The notes beneath the pieces were generated by a model that made no database searches, was not told the DNA's origin, and saw only the letters and a program-made list of their open reading frames with translations. From a virus, in IMG/VR virus record IMGVR_UViG_3300045747_000276, positions 1-64,000 of that record: a stretch of 64,000 nt of DNA; one strand, written 5' to 3'. Numbering within the stretch: position 1 is the first letter of the stretch; each line of letters begins with the position of its first letter. The position numbers and the translations under genes were made by a program. Below are positions 42,745 through 48,428 of this stretch, in pieces.

Positions 42745-42909
42745 ATGAGCCTTGATGCAATGTCAGGGCACATTTTGAAGTGTTTTATTTCATTGCTGAA
42801 ATTTGATCAGTTAGACAGGGTGCATCAAATAACCTATGTCGTGAATGATAGAATATTTCAAAATGTAAATTGGACGTGTAGGAAAATTGGTAACCCCAGA
42901 AGACTGTAA
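42745..42909 (+). CDS. questionable 54-residue frame overlapping tRNA-Tyr
   Basis: MSLDAMSGHILKCF... behind a strong AAAGGAGG site, but its last 13 codons lie in the tRNA. Possibly a gene remnant truncated by the tRNA block. Confidence 0.25.
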   Translation: MSLDAMSGHILKCFISLLKFDQLDRVHQITYVVNDRIFQNVNWTCRKIGNPRRL

Positions 42910-42957
42910 ATCTTCCGCCTCACGGCATTGTTGGTTCGACCCCAACCGCGTCCACCA
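42872..42957 (+). tRNA. tRNA-Tyr (GUA)
   Basis: Acceptor GGACGTG/CGCGTCC, anticodon arm GAAGA-CTGTAAA-TCTTC, long variable arm, encoded ACCA. Confidence 0.92.
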
Positions 42958-42963
42958 AACAAT

Positions 42964-43038
42964 GTCGCATTAGACTTCTAGTGAGGTCATCAGCCTTTCA
43001 CGCTGACCAGACGGGGGCAGAACCCGTATGCGACTCCA
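42964..43038 (+). tRNA. tRNA-Glu (UUC)
   Basis: Acceptor GTCGCAT/ATGCGAC, arm TCAGC-CTTTCAC-GCTGA, encoded TCCA. Confidence 0.88.
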
Positions 43039-43049
43039 GACAAATTAAT

Positions 43050-43118
43050 GGGCTTACCGAATGGGTCGGGAAAGACACTTGCAATGTCATGCTTGCGGAT
43101 CGTTACCGCATAGGTCCA
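43050..43118 (+). tRNA. tRNA-Ala (UGC)-like, no encoded CCA
   Basis: Acceptor GGGCTTA/TAGGTCC, D-arm CCGA/TCGG, loop CTTGCAA, T-arm TGCGG-ATCGTTA-CCGCA with a non-canonical T-loop. The 3' end reads ACAC rather than ACCA, next to the inserted endonuclease remnant. Confidence 0.65.
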
Positions 43119-43134
43119 CACAGAGTGAATTTTG

Positions 43135-43142
43135 CATAAATA
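43135..43142 (+). promoter_or_regulatory. late-type promoter of endonuclease remnant
   Basis: CATAAATA 18 bases before the start codon at 43160. Confidence 0.45.
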
Positions 43143-43159
43143 CATGTAAGGAGGACAAG

Positions 43160-43742
43160 ATGTTCTATTATTTGTATGAGATAACCAATAAGGTTAATGA
43201 CAAAATTTACGTAGGGGTGCATAAGACATCAGATTTGAATGATGGTTTATATGGGCTCTGGAAAGATAATTCAGCATGCAATTGCAAAGCATGGTGTACT
43301 GAATTTTTCTAAAGTCATACTAGAGCATTTTGATACATCAGATGCTATGTATGCAAGAGAAGCAGAATTGGTGAATGCCGAATTCTTAGAAAGAGATGAC
43401 GTGTATAACCTCCGTAGAGGAGGACATGGCGGGTTTGATTACATTAACAAATATTGTGGTAATCAGGGTATCCGGATGAATTCACACATGTCTAATGAGA
43501 CCAGACGCAAGGGTGCATTTAAAATGATTGAAATATGTAAACGTGACGGATTGGGTGTTTACTCAGATTCCAGAATAAACATATTTAAAGATAAATCATT
43601 CCAAGATGAAATGACAAATAGGGCCAGAATTCATAATATGGGTTCTAAATGGGTCACTAATGGTATAGAGAATAGAAAAATAAAGAAAGATGTTTTGATA
43701 CCTGATGGGTGGAAATTAGGTAGAGTCATTAAGCCGCTGTAG
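43160..43742 (+). pseudogene. GIY-YIG homing endonuclease, frameshifted
   Basis: MFYYLYEITNKVNDKIYVGVHK begins a GIY-YIG protein, but the frame breaks at the TTT run 43246-43248 (GGTTTATATGGG where the relatives at 23434 and 46069 read GGTTATATGGG, Gly-Tyr-Met-Gly). The rest (MGSGKIIQHAIAKHG...) continues in another frame to 43742. One extra T explains it. AAGGAGG precedes the ATG. The last ten bases are the start of tRNA-Asp. Confidence 0.8.
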
Positions 43743-43807
43743 TCCTCGGGGAGGGCAGTTGATTGTCTATCAATATCAGGTGGGTTCGAGTCCCATCAGC
43801 GGCGCCA
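43733..43807 (+). tRNA. tRNA-Asp (GUC), copy 1
   Basis: Acceptor GCCGCTG/CAGCGGC, arm GTTGA-TTGTCTA-TCAAT, T-loop TTCGAGT, encoded GCCA. Its 5' end overlaps the endonuclease remnant. Confidence 0.9.
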
Positions 43808-43812
43808 ATATT

Positions 43813-43895
43813 AGGATGAATTCAGCAACCAATTAAAATCTGTCTGTGGTTTTCGATTTTCCACTTAAATAAAAAGTAGGTATTCATCCTGTTAA
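43813..43895 (+). ncRNA. structured RNA element, copy 3
   Basis: AGGATGAAT (43813-43821)/ATTCATCCT (43882-43890), TCAGCAACC after the first strand, GTTAA after the second, and an inner GTGG/CCAC hairpin. Confidence 0.65.
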
Positions 43896-44020
43896 AATCA
43901 ATCGGAGTAATTGACCGAAAAGTAAATGTTGATCATCTTGGCTATTTGGGTGATCCATGCAGTGTTACACAGCTATGAAAAGACGGGGTAAGAATCCTCA
44001 CGTAAAGTATGCAGAAATAT
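43896..44020 (+). ncRNA. RNA downstream of copy 3
   Basis: TCGG/CCGA and GATCATC/GGTGATC hairpins, then an unassigned stretch. It resembles the sequence after copy 1 (AAATG...GGGTGAT). Confidence 0.45.
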
Positions 44021-44099
44021 TGACCGTAAGTCGACAAGGTGTTAGGCGCCTCGCTGTTAACGAGGAATAAGTTAGGTTCGATTCCTAAACGGTCAGCCA
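44021..44099 (+). tRNA. tRNA-Asn (GUU), copy 1
   Basis: Acceptor TGACCGT/ACGGTCA, arm CCTCG-CTGTTAA-CGAGG, T-arm TTAGG-TTCGATT-CCTAA, encoded GCCA. Confidence 0.88.
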
Positions 44100-44104
44100 A
44101 TTAT

Positions 44105-44198
44105 TTCCCAGTTTACCTCACATCGCGCGAGAGGCAATGGAGTCACATATTTTATATGTGTGCGGACAACATGAGTTCAATTCTCATCTGGGAAGCCA
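44105..44198 (+). tRNA. tRNA-Lys (UUU)-like, enlarged
   Basis: Acceptor TTCCCAG/CTGGGAA, arm CACAT-ATTTTAT-ATGTG, T-arm ATGAG-TTCAATT-CTCAT, encoded GCCA. About ten extra bases in the D region make it atypical, so the identity is tentative. Confidence 0.5.
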
Positions 44199-44199
44199 A

Positions 44200-44251
44200 T
44201 TTTGTAGTTACAAGGTTATCTGCACCACAATGTTAAGCAGATCTACAAATT
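44200..44251 (+). ncRNA. two-tier hairpin
   Basis: TTTGTAG/CTACAAA encloses ATCTGC/GCAGAT; a compact unassigned structure between tRNA-Lys and tRNA-Ile. Confidence 0.4.
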
Positions 44252-44280
44252 ATAGTGTATTATAGTCAATTATAGTATAT
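44251..44280 (+). repeat. three tandem decamers TATAGTNNAT
   Basis: TATAGTGTAT, TATAGTCAAT, TATAGTATAT follow one another exactly, one helical turn apart. Could be protein-binding iterons. Confidence 0.7.
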
Positions 44281-44293
44281 TTTAATTTGTATT

Positions 44294-44367
44294 GCCCGGT
44301 TAATTAAAAAGTATAATATTCGCCTGATAAGCGAAATTCAGAGGAGCGTTACCTCTACTGGGTACCA
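44294..44367 (+). tRNA. tRNA-Ile (GAU) with altered T-loop
   Basis: Acceptor GCCCGGT/ACTGGGT, arm TTCGC-CTGATAA-GCGAA, T-arm AGAGG-AGCGTTA-CCTCT, D-loop AAAAAGTA lacking GG, encoded ACCA. Confidence 0.8.
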
Positions 44368-44375
44368 ACGATAAT

Positions 44376-44450
44376 ATCCCCATAGTTCAATGTATAGAAT
44401 AGAAGTTTCCTAAACTTTAGGTCAGGGTTAGATTCCCTGTGGGGGTTCCA
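44376..44450 (+). tRNA. tRNA-Arg (CCU)
   Basis: Acceptor ATCCCCA/TGGGGGT, arm GAAGT-TTCCTAA-ACTTT, T-loop TTAGATT, encoded TCCA. Confidence 0.85.
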
Positions 44451-44455
44451 AATAA

Positions 44456-44515
44456 AGAATGCGTTCAGCAAACAAAAAAATTCAACTTTTAATTGAAAAA
44501 TAAGCATTCTGTTAA
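44456..44515 (+). ncRNA. structured RNA element, copy 4 (compact)
   Basis: AGAATGC (44456-44462)/GCATTCT (44504-44510), GTTCAGCAAAC after the first strand, GTTAA after the second, inner TTCAA/TTGAA hairpin. Confidence 0.65.
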
Positions 44516-44519
44516 TTTT

Positions 44520-44593
44520 CTCGGTGTGGTGAAATGGTATCACTCTTGGTTTGGGACCAAGGAGCGAAGGTTCGATTCCTTCTACCGAGACCA
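44520..44593 (+). tRNA. tRNA-Pro (UGG)
   Basis: Acceptor CTCGGTG/TACCGAG, arm CTTGG-TTTGGGA-CCAAG, T-loop TTCGATT, encoded ACCA. Confidence 0.92.
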
Positions 44594-44596
44594 GTT

Positions 44597-44634
44597 ATGG
44601 ACGAAAGACGCGAAAGCGGTTTAGTATGTCCACC
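44597..44634 (+). ncRNA. 38-base hairpin RNA ending in CCA
   Basis: TGGAC/GTCCA stem enclosing CGC-GAAA-GCG and ending CCACCA. A minimal tRNA-acceptor-like structure. Confidence 0.45.
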
Positions 44635-44721
44635 AAGTTTTGTAGTTTGATCGGTCAGATCATGTTAAAGGCGATGCGCATCTTAATGATAATATGTGCA
44701 GCCTACTACAGGTTGATTATT
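44635..44721 (+). ncRNA. branched RNA segment
   Basis: TGTAGT/ACTACA closes a region with TGATC/GATCA and GATG/CATC hairpins; no gene seen. Confidence 0.35.
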
Positions 44722-44791
44722 GCGGGGATTCAGGGTATCGGCAAGTCTCATAAGCTCGGCCTAGGTGTTTCGAGTACACCCTCCGCTTCCA
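44722..44791 (+). tRNA. tRNA with CAU anticodon (Met or Ile2), irregular
   Basis: Six acceptor pairs GCGGGG/CTCCGC, loop CTCATAA, T-arm GGTGT-TTCGAGT-ACACC, ends TTCCA with one extra base. Confidence 0.65.
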
Positions 44792-44796
44792 ATAAT

Positions 44797-44870
44797 AGTG
44801 CATTAGGCTAAAAGAAAACCATGTGTCTCATAAGCACAATTCGATGGAGCGTTACCATCATGCACTACCA
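44797..44870 (+). tRNA. tRNA with CAU anticodon, altered T-loop
   Basis: Acceptor AGTGCAT/ATGCACT, arm TGTGT-CTCATAA-GCACA, T-arm GATGG-AGCGTTA-CCATC, D-loop AAAAGAA, encoded ACCA. Confidence 0.78.
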
Positions 44871-44876
44871 AACAAT

Positions 44877-44963
44877 GCGAGTTGTGGTGGAACGGTATAC
44901 ACTCCAGACTTAAAATCTGGCGCCCGTAAGGGATTGAGGGTTCAAGTCCCTCCACTCGTACCA
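44877..44963 (+). tRNA. tRNA-Leu (UAA)
   Basis: Arm CCAGA-CTTAAAA-TCTGG, long variable arm, T-arm GAGGG-TTCAAGT-CCCTC, encoded ACCA. The only leucine tRNA here with the usual long arm. Confidence 0.9.
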
Positions 44964-44969
44964 AATTGT

Positions 44970-45046
44970 GCACCGTTCGTATAACGGCTTATTATACATG
45001 GCTCTTAACCATGGAGATCTGGGTTCAAATCCCAGGCGGTGCACCA
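44970..45046 (+). tRNA. tRNA-Lys (CUU)
   Basis: Acceptor GCACCGT/GCGGTGC, arm CATGG-CTCTTAA-CCATG, T-loop TTCAAAT, encoded ACCA. Confidence 0.92.
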
Positions 45047-45052
45047 AACAAT

Positions 45053-45127
45053 GGCTCGATCATATAATGGTCATTATCGCGGATTGTCTATCCGTAGATC
45101 GCAGTTCGATTCTGCGTCGGGTCGCCA
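45053..45127 (+). tRNA. tRNA-Asp (GUC), copy 2
   Basis: Acceptor GGCTCGA/TCGGGTC, arm GCGGA-TTGTCTA-TCCGT, T-loop TTCGATT, encoded GCCA. Confidence 0.92.
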
Positions 45128-45134
45128 ATATTAT

Positions 45135-45210
45135 TCTTCGATAGCTCAGTTGGTAGAGCCTTTGACTGTTAATCAAAATGTCCGTGGTTCGAGCCCACGT
45201 CGAGGAGCCA
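45135..45210 (+). tRNA. tRNA-Asn (GUU), copy 2
   Basis: Acceptor TCTTCGA/TCGAGGA, arm TTTGA-CTGTTAA-TCAAA, T-loop TTCGAGC, encoded GCCA. Confidence 0.93.
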
Positions 45211-45236
45211 GAATAACAATAAAAGCAAGAAATTAT

Positions 45237-45310
45237 GCGGGTATGGTATATGGTTTGTGCCCTAGCCTTCCAAGCTATAGAATCCGGTTAGAGTCCGGAT
45301 ACCCGCTCCA
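45237..45310 (+). tRNA. tRNA-Gly (UCC)
   Basis: Acceptor GCGGGTA/TACCCGC, loop CTTCCAA, T-arm TCCGG-TTAGAGT-CCGGA, encoded TCCA. Confidence 0.9.
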
Positions 45311-45316
45311 AACAAT

Positions 45317-45391
45317 GCATCCAGAGCCAGTCAGCACAGGCACTCGTCTGCAAAACGAGGTAATAGAGGGCAGCACTCTATGGGTGTTCCA
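45317..45391 (+). tRNA. tRNA-Cys (GCA) with altered T-loop
   Basis: Acceptor GCATCCA/TGGGTGT, arm CTCGT-CTGCAAA-ACGAG, T-arm TAGAG-GGCAGCA-CTCTA, encoded TCCA. Confidence 0.82.
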
Positions 45392-45405
45392 GATAGGTAA
45401 ATGAT

Positions 45406-45669
45406 ATGACAAAGGATGAACATCTGGGTATCATAAATTCATCGTATCCCAGAATTTACAAAGCATTGGCGCTTTTCTGGGGTGAACGAGAGTTTATCCC
45501 TTATGTTGAAAAGTTACTATCAGATACAAGAGACGGTGATAGGGCAGGGTTCCCATCAAATATCGCTGACTCTTTTGTAGAATTGCAGAATATGCACAAT
45601 AAAGAATTCCCACAATTTGAAACCCAGTGGGGCAATGTGTGGTTAAAAACACATTTTGGAAAAGTATAA
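45406..45669 (+). CDS. unknown 87-residue protein inside the tRNA array
   Basis: MTKDEHLGIINSSYPRIYKALALFWGERE...; helical, with many charged and aromatic residues. It fills the gap between tRNA-Cys and tRNA-Phe exactly, its stop touching the tRNA. Weak ribosome site (AGGTAA). Not recognised. Confidence 0.6.
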   Translation: MTKDEHLGIINSSYPRIYKALALFWGEREFIPYVEKLLSDTRDGDRAGFPSNIADSFVELQNMHNKEFPQFETQWGNVWLKTHFGKV

Positions 45670-45745
45670 GCAACTTTAGCTGATGTGGTCATAGCGGTGT
45701 CTTGAAGCGGCATTGAAGTAGGTTCGATTCCTACAGGTTGCACCA
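45670..45745 (+). tRNA. tRNA-Phe (GAA)
   Basis: Acceptor GCAACTT/AGGTTGC, arm GTGTC-TTGAAGC-GGCAT, T-arm GTAGG-TTCGATT-CCTAC, encoded ACCA. Confidence 0.85.
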
Positions 45746-45750
45746 AATAT

Positions 45751-45836
45751 AGGTCGGTGGTGAAATGGTAGCCACACTACGCTTTGAACGTAGCGCCTTA
45801 AGTGGCATGGAGGTTCAAGTCCTTCCCGGCCTGCCA
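45751..45836 (+). tRNA. tRNA-Gln (UUG) by anticodon, class II body
   Basis: Acceptor AGGTCGG/CCGGCCT, arm CTACG-CTTTGAA-CGTAG, a long variable arm (GCC/GGC) and D-arm of Ser/Leu type, discriminator G, encoded CCA. A long arm is unexpected for glutamine. Confidence 0.8.
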
Positions 45837-45842
45837 AATAAT

Positions 45843-45916
45843 ATCTCTCTGGTGTAATGGCAGCACCGCGGTCTCCAAAACCGTCAGTCAAGGTTCGAGT
45901 CCTTGGGGGGATGCCA
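45843..45916 (+). tRNA. tRNA-Trp (CCA)
   Basis: Acceptor ATCTCTC/GGGGGAT, arm GCGGT-CTCCAAA-ACCGT, T-loop TTCGAGT, encoded GCCA. Confidence 0.92.
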
Positions 45917-45923
45917 GTGATAA

Positions 45924-46000
45924 GCGGATGTGACGCAATTGGTAGACGTACTGGTCTTAGAAACCAGGTCCTGAGAGTTCGAGTCTCTCCATCCGCACCA
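45924..46000 (+). tRNA. tRNA-Leu (UAG) without long variable arm
   Basis: Acceptor GCGGATG/CATCCGC, arm CTGGT-CTTAGAA-ACCAG, five-base variable region, T-loop TTCGAGT, encoded ACCA. Confidence 0.9.
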
Positions 46001-46004
46001 ATAT

Positions 46005-46043
46005 GGAGTTTGTGATGTAATGGTAGCATCAGGGTCTTAATTT
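46005..46043 (+). pseudogene. tRNA 5' fragment interrupted by endonuclease gene
   Basis: GGAGTTT acceptor strand, D-arm GATG/CATC and an anticodon 5' strand AGGGT lead into CTTAATT, after which the endonuclease promoter begins. No matching 3' half was found. Confidence 0.65.
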
Positions 46044-46051
46044 CATAAATA
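46044..46051 (+). promoter_or_regulatory. late-type promoter of endonuclease gene
   Basis: CATAAATA 18 bases before the start at 46069. Confidence 0.5.
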
Positions 46052-46068
46052 ACATATAGGAGACGAAT

Positions 46069-46737
46069 ATGTTATATTACTTATATGAAATTAGGAATAA
46101 TATCAATGGCAAAATTTACATTGGTGTTCATAAGTCTAATGATATAGATGATGGTTATATGGGATCGGGTGCTCTCATCCAATTAGCTATAAAGAAGTAT
46201 GGGATTGAAAATTTTACCAAGACTATATTAGAATATTTTGATGATTCCAAATCAATGTTCTTAAAGGAATATGAGATTGTCGATATTGAGTTTGTATCTC
46301 GCAGAGATACATATAATTTGGCGATTGGAGGATGTGGTGGATCTATGTTACAAAACAGAAGATCATTTTCAGGAAAGCATTCTGATCAATCGAGGAAAAA
46401 AATTTCAGATAGCAGTAAAGGAAGAATAGTTGCAGATGCAGCAAAAATAAATATGTCTAGGCATCATTGGGTAAAGTTGGACCCAGTTGCTCAGAAGGAA
46501 CACTCCATATATGCTGCCAGAAAATCTGTTGAATCTAGGAAGATGAATAACAATATCTCATACAACAAGGTTTCGTGTTCATTGTTGGAACGAAATAAAG
46601 AAAATAGAGATTGTGGTATTCCTCATCACAATAGTGGGATTCCAAAGAAAAAGATTGAATGTCCCATATGTAATAAGATGGTGGCTATTAACACTGCCAA
46701 CAGATGGCACTTTGATAACTGTAAAATGAGAACTTAG
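46069..46737 (+). CDS. GIY-YIG homing endonuclease in the tRNA array
   Basis: 222 residues. LYYLYEIRNNINGKIYIGVHK, GYMGSGALIQLAIKKYG and YEIVDIEFV (Glu) define the GIY-YIG domain; the C terminus has CPICNKM...H...C, a zinc finger for DNA. ATAGGAGACG precedes the start. It sits between a truncated tRNA and tRNA-His, so it probably homed into a tRNA gene. Confidence 0.85.
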   Translation: MLYYLYEIRNNINGKIYIGVHKSNDIDDGYMGSGALIQLAIKKYGIENFTKTILEYFDDSKSMFLKEYEIVDIEFVSRRDTYNLAIGGCGGSMLQNRRSFSGKHSDQSRKKISDSSKGRIVADAAKINMSRHHWVKLDPVAQKEHSIYAARKSVESRKMNNNISYNKVSCSLLERNKENRDCGIPHHNSGIPKKKIECPICNKMVAINTANRWHFDNCKMRT

Positions 46738-46741
46738 AGGT

Positions 46742-46814
46742 GTGGCCTTATCATAAAAGTAATGACCTAGGCTGTGAACTTAGTTAAGAGGGGGCGGTAC
46801 CCTCAGGTCACCCC
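46742..46814 (+). tRNA. tRNA-His (GUG) with altered T-loop
   Basis: Acceptor GTGGCCT/AGGTCAC, discriminator C as expected for His, arm CTAGG-CTGTGAA-CTTAG, T-arm GAGGG-GGCGGTA-CCCTC, D-loop AAAAGTA. The end is CCT instead of CCA. Confidence 0.75.
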
Positions 46815-46834
46815 TGTAAGTTTTCATTCTCCCC

Positions 46835-46912
46835 AATTGATTATCAGACATATATTGTGTGTCGGTCTCCGATAAACTTTAATTAGAGATGATATATGTC
46901 TGATAATCAATT
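46835..46912 (+). ncRNA. 21-bp hairpin with 36-base loop
   Basis: 46835-46855 and 46892-46912 are perfectly complementary (from AATTGATTATC inward to ATATAT). The loop contains TCGG/CCGA. Possibly an RNase III substrate or a small RNA. Confidence 0.65.
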
Positions 46913-46914
46913 TT

Positions 46915-46989
46915 ATCCCACTAGTGAAATGAATATCACGGAACCCTGCGAAGGTTTAGATCCAGGTTTAATTCCTGGGTGGGGTACCA
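46915..46989 (+). tRNA. tRNA-Arg (GCG)
   Basis: Acceptor ATCCCAC/GTGGGGT, arm GAACC-CTGCGAA-GGTTT, T-loop TTTAATT, encoded ACCA. Confidence 0.85.
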
Positions 46990-46996
46990 AATTAAT

Positions 46997-47072
46997 GCCT
47001 GATTGGTGAAACGGATAATCATCATTGTCTTCGAAACAATAGTTGCGGGTTCGATTCCTGCATTAGGCTCCA
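46997..47072 (+). tRNA. tRNA-Arg (UCG)
   Basis: Acceptor GCCTGAT/ATTAGGC, arm ATTGT-CTTCGAA-ACAAT, T-loop TTCGATT, encoded TCCA. Confidence 0.92.
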
Positions 47073-47077
47073 GATAT

Positions 47078-47154
47078 GCTGTGTTAGTATAATGGTTTTA
47101 GTACAATGGTTTTGTAGTCCATAGACGAGGGTTCGACTCCTTCACACAGCACCA
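47078..47154 (+). tRNA. tRNA-Thr (UGU), copy 1
   Basis: Acceptor GCTGTGT/ACACAGC, loop TTTGTAG, T-arm GAGGG-TTCGACT-CCTTC, encoded ACCA. One T-T pair in the anticodon stem, as in copy 2. Confidence 0.85.
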
Positions 47155-47159
47155 GATTA

Positions 47160-47233
47160 GCTCTTTTAGTTCAGAAGTAGAATAGTGCTTTGGTAAAGCA
47201 CAGATGGTGGAGCATTACCATCAAGGAGCACCA
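47160..47233 (+). tRNA. tRNA-Thr (GGU) with altered T-loop
   Basis: Acceptor GCTCTTT/AAGGAGC, arm GTGCT-TTGGTAA-AGCAC, T-arm GGTGG-AGCATTA-CCATC, D-loop AGAAGTA, encoded ACCA. Confidence 0.82.
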
Positions 47234-47239
47234 AACAAT

Positions 47240-47314
47240 GCCTTGTTAACTCAGCGGTAGAGTGTCTCCCTTACAAGGAGAAGGTCGGCGGTTCGATCCC
47301 GTCACAAGGTACCA
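47240..47314 (+). tRNA. tRNA-Val (UAC)
   Basis: Acceptor GCCTTGT/ACAAGGT, arm TCTCC-CTTACAA-GGAGA, T-loop TTCGATC, encoded ACCA. Confidence 0.92.
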
Positions 47315-47320
47315 GATTAT

Positions 47321-47385
47321 GGGAAAGTTCCGAAAGGACGCAGCCTGATAGGTTGATGACAGCAAACAAAAATTCTTTCCCGCCA
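47321..47385 (+). ncRNA. 65-base tRNA-like RNA ending GCCA
   Basis: GGGAAAG/CTTTCCC seven-bp acceptor-like stem, then GCCA. Inside: TCC-GAAA-GGA and AGCC/GGTT hairpins but no T-arm. Not a normal tRNA. Confidence 0.5.
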
Positions 47386-47432
47386 ATTACATCCTCTCCC
47401 ATCCTGATTTTTTGTAAGCAGGAAATTGATTG

Positions 47433-47523
47433 GATTTTATAGTTTAATGGTAGAACAGCGGATTTATATCCCGTATGCAACAGATAATTGGTTAGTCCAG
47501 GTTCGAGTCCTGGTGGGGTACCA
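47433..47523 (+). tRNA. tRNA-like, anticodon position reads UAU (Ile)
   Basis: D-arm GTT/AAC, loop TTTATAT, long variable region, T-arm CCAGG-TTCGAGT-CCTGG, encoded ACCA. The acceptor stem is weak (many G-U pairs), so identity is uncertain. Confidence 0.5.
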
Positions 47524-47529
47524 AATTAA

Positions 47530-47616
47530 GGATGGTTGTCAGAGTGGTAATGAAGCAGTTTGCTAAACTGTCGGTTAGAAATAGCCTCATAGGTTCGATC
47601 CCTATACCATCCGCCA
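47530..47616 (+). tRNA. tRNA-Ser (GCU)
   Basis: Acceptor GGATGGT/ACCATCC, arm GCAGT-TTGCTAA-ACTGT, long variable arm, T-loop TTCGATC, encoded GCCA. Confidence 0.92.
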
Positions 47617-47623
47617 CAAATTA

Positions 47624-47698
47624 GCGCCGTTCGTTCAACGGATAGGACAAGACTCTTCTAAAGTCTATATGGGGGTTCGATTCCCTCACGGCGCACCA
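47624..47698 (+). tRNA. tRNA-Arg (UCU)
   Basis: Acceptor GCGCCGT/ACGGCGC, arm AGACT-CTTCTAA-AGTCT, T-arm GGGGG-TTCGATT-CCCTC, encoded ACCA. Confidence 0.93.
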
Positions 47699-47742
47699 AT
47701 ATTGTTTAATTACAATTAAGTTCAGTTAAGTCGATATTGGGT

Positions 47743-47846
47743 ATCATTTTAAAGGGTACTCGCAGGTAATGGCAAGCAGGTAGGTCATCCAGTTAACTCT
47801 GGTGCTGTAGTCAAAGGTTCGACTCCTTTGTGTCCTTCAAAATGAT
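47743..47846 (+). ncRNA. tRNA-like RNA 1, extended acceptor helix, no CCA
   Basis: AAGGGTA/TGTCCTT acceptor-like stem prolonged by ATCATTTT/AAAATGAT (8 bp), a CCAG/CTGG arm and a canonical T-arm (CAAAGG-TTCGACT-CCTTTG). No proper anticodon loop, no CCA. Confidence 0.6.
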
Positions 47847-47847
47847 T

Positions 47848-47943
47848 TTTGTGAAAGTAAGGGGCGGTACCGTTGTGTGCCGAAAGACGGAGTCAGTTCA
47901 GTCGCAAGCCGTGTAAAATCTTCCATTCCTCAGAACTCACAAA
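47848..47943 (+). ncRNA. RNA closed by TTTGTGA/TCACAAA
   Basis: Seven-bp clamp around GGC/GCC and CCG/CGG hairpins; no gene. Confidence 0.4.
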
Positions 47944-48017
47944 TCATTCACTATGCCGATAGTAGAGACTATCCACCGGGACGGGCGAGAAGCGACCCCA
48001 CCAATTTTGATGCCTAA
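47944..48017 (+). ncRNA. hairpin segment ending CCCCACCA
   Basis: GATAGT-AGAG-ACTATC hairpin, then a GC-rich stretch ending in CCCCACCA at 48002. Possibly another CCA-ended RNA; not resolved. Confidence 0.3.
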
Positions 48018-48077
48018 GTGTATGTAACTGCCAGGGCACAGGGTCAGCGAAGAAATTCACCGACGGGGAGCATACAC
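48018..48077 (+). ncRNA. 60-base RNA closed by GTGTATG/CATACAC
   Basis: Perfect 7-bp clamp with an inner TGCC/GGCA hairpin. Confidence 0.45.
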
Positions 48078-48148
48078 ATCATTTTAAAGTATATTTTGCA
48101 ACCGTTTCGCACTGCTTTCGGTCAATGTTCAATATACTTTAAAATGAT
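48078..48148 (+). ncRNA. 18-bp hairpin with 35-base loop
   Basis: ATCATTTTAAAGTATATT (48078-48095) and AATATACTTTAAAATGAT (48131-48148) are perfectly complementary. Same design as the hairpin at 46835. Confidence 0.65.
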
Positions 48149-48225
48149 TATCACAGTTGTTATGTAAGCCATTCACGGGGCTGCTGAAGAGATATTGGAA
48201 CTCGGAATTCCAGATACTAACGACA

Positions 48226-48308
48226 GGTTATTGCAAACATTGTTGCAACAGTGTAGCGTGGTCGCAGCGGATACTATCCGCTTTCAGGTCCGATTCCTGG
48301 CGATAACC
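48226..48308 (+). ncRNA. tRNA-like RNA 2, no CCA
   Basis: GGTTATTGC/GCGATAACC nine-bp stem (one G-U), CATTGT/ACAGTG and GCGGA-TACTA-TCCGC arms, T-like arm CAGG-TCCGATT-CCTG. Cloverleaf-like without an anticodon loop. The stretch 48149-48225 before it holds no gene that I can see. Confidence 0.6.
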
Positions 48309-48314
48309 GTGATT

Positions 48315-48428
48315 ATCATTTTTAAATCTATTGTGTGTTGAGTATATGAGTATCTTGGGAACCGTCGAACGAACACTCTATTTCATGTCGTTAGACTGCG
48401 GCCGCAGCACAGTAGGTTTAAAAATGAT
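48315..48428 (+). ncRNA. 21-bp stem RNA with 72-base loop
   Basis: 48315-48335 pairs with 48408-48428 over 21 bp (two G-U); the outer part is ATCATTTTTAAA/TTTAAAAATGAT. The loop contains a CTGCGG/CCGCAG palindrome. Confidence 0.65.

Noticed and set aside
45039-45404. 121-residue protein over tRNA-Asp, Asn, Gly and Cys
   Set aside because: Entirely made of tRNA sequence with no ribosome site.
45676-46029. 117-residue antisense frame over tRNAs
   Set aside because: Its sequence is the reverse complement of several tRNA genes; open only by chance.
47321-47385. Hammerhead-type ribozyme (CTGATAGG, GAAA)
   Set aside because: The conserved CTGATGA core and cleavage-site context are not present in the right order.
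47848-48005. A second tmRNA starting GGGGCGG and ending CCCCACCA
   Set aside because: Only four end pairs form and no tag frame or T-arm is seen.
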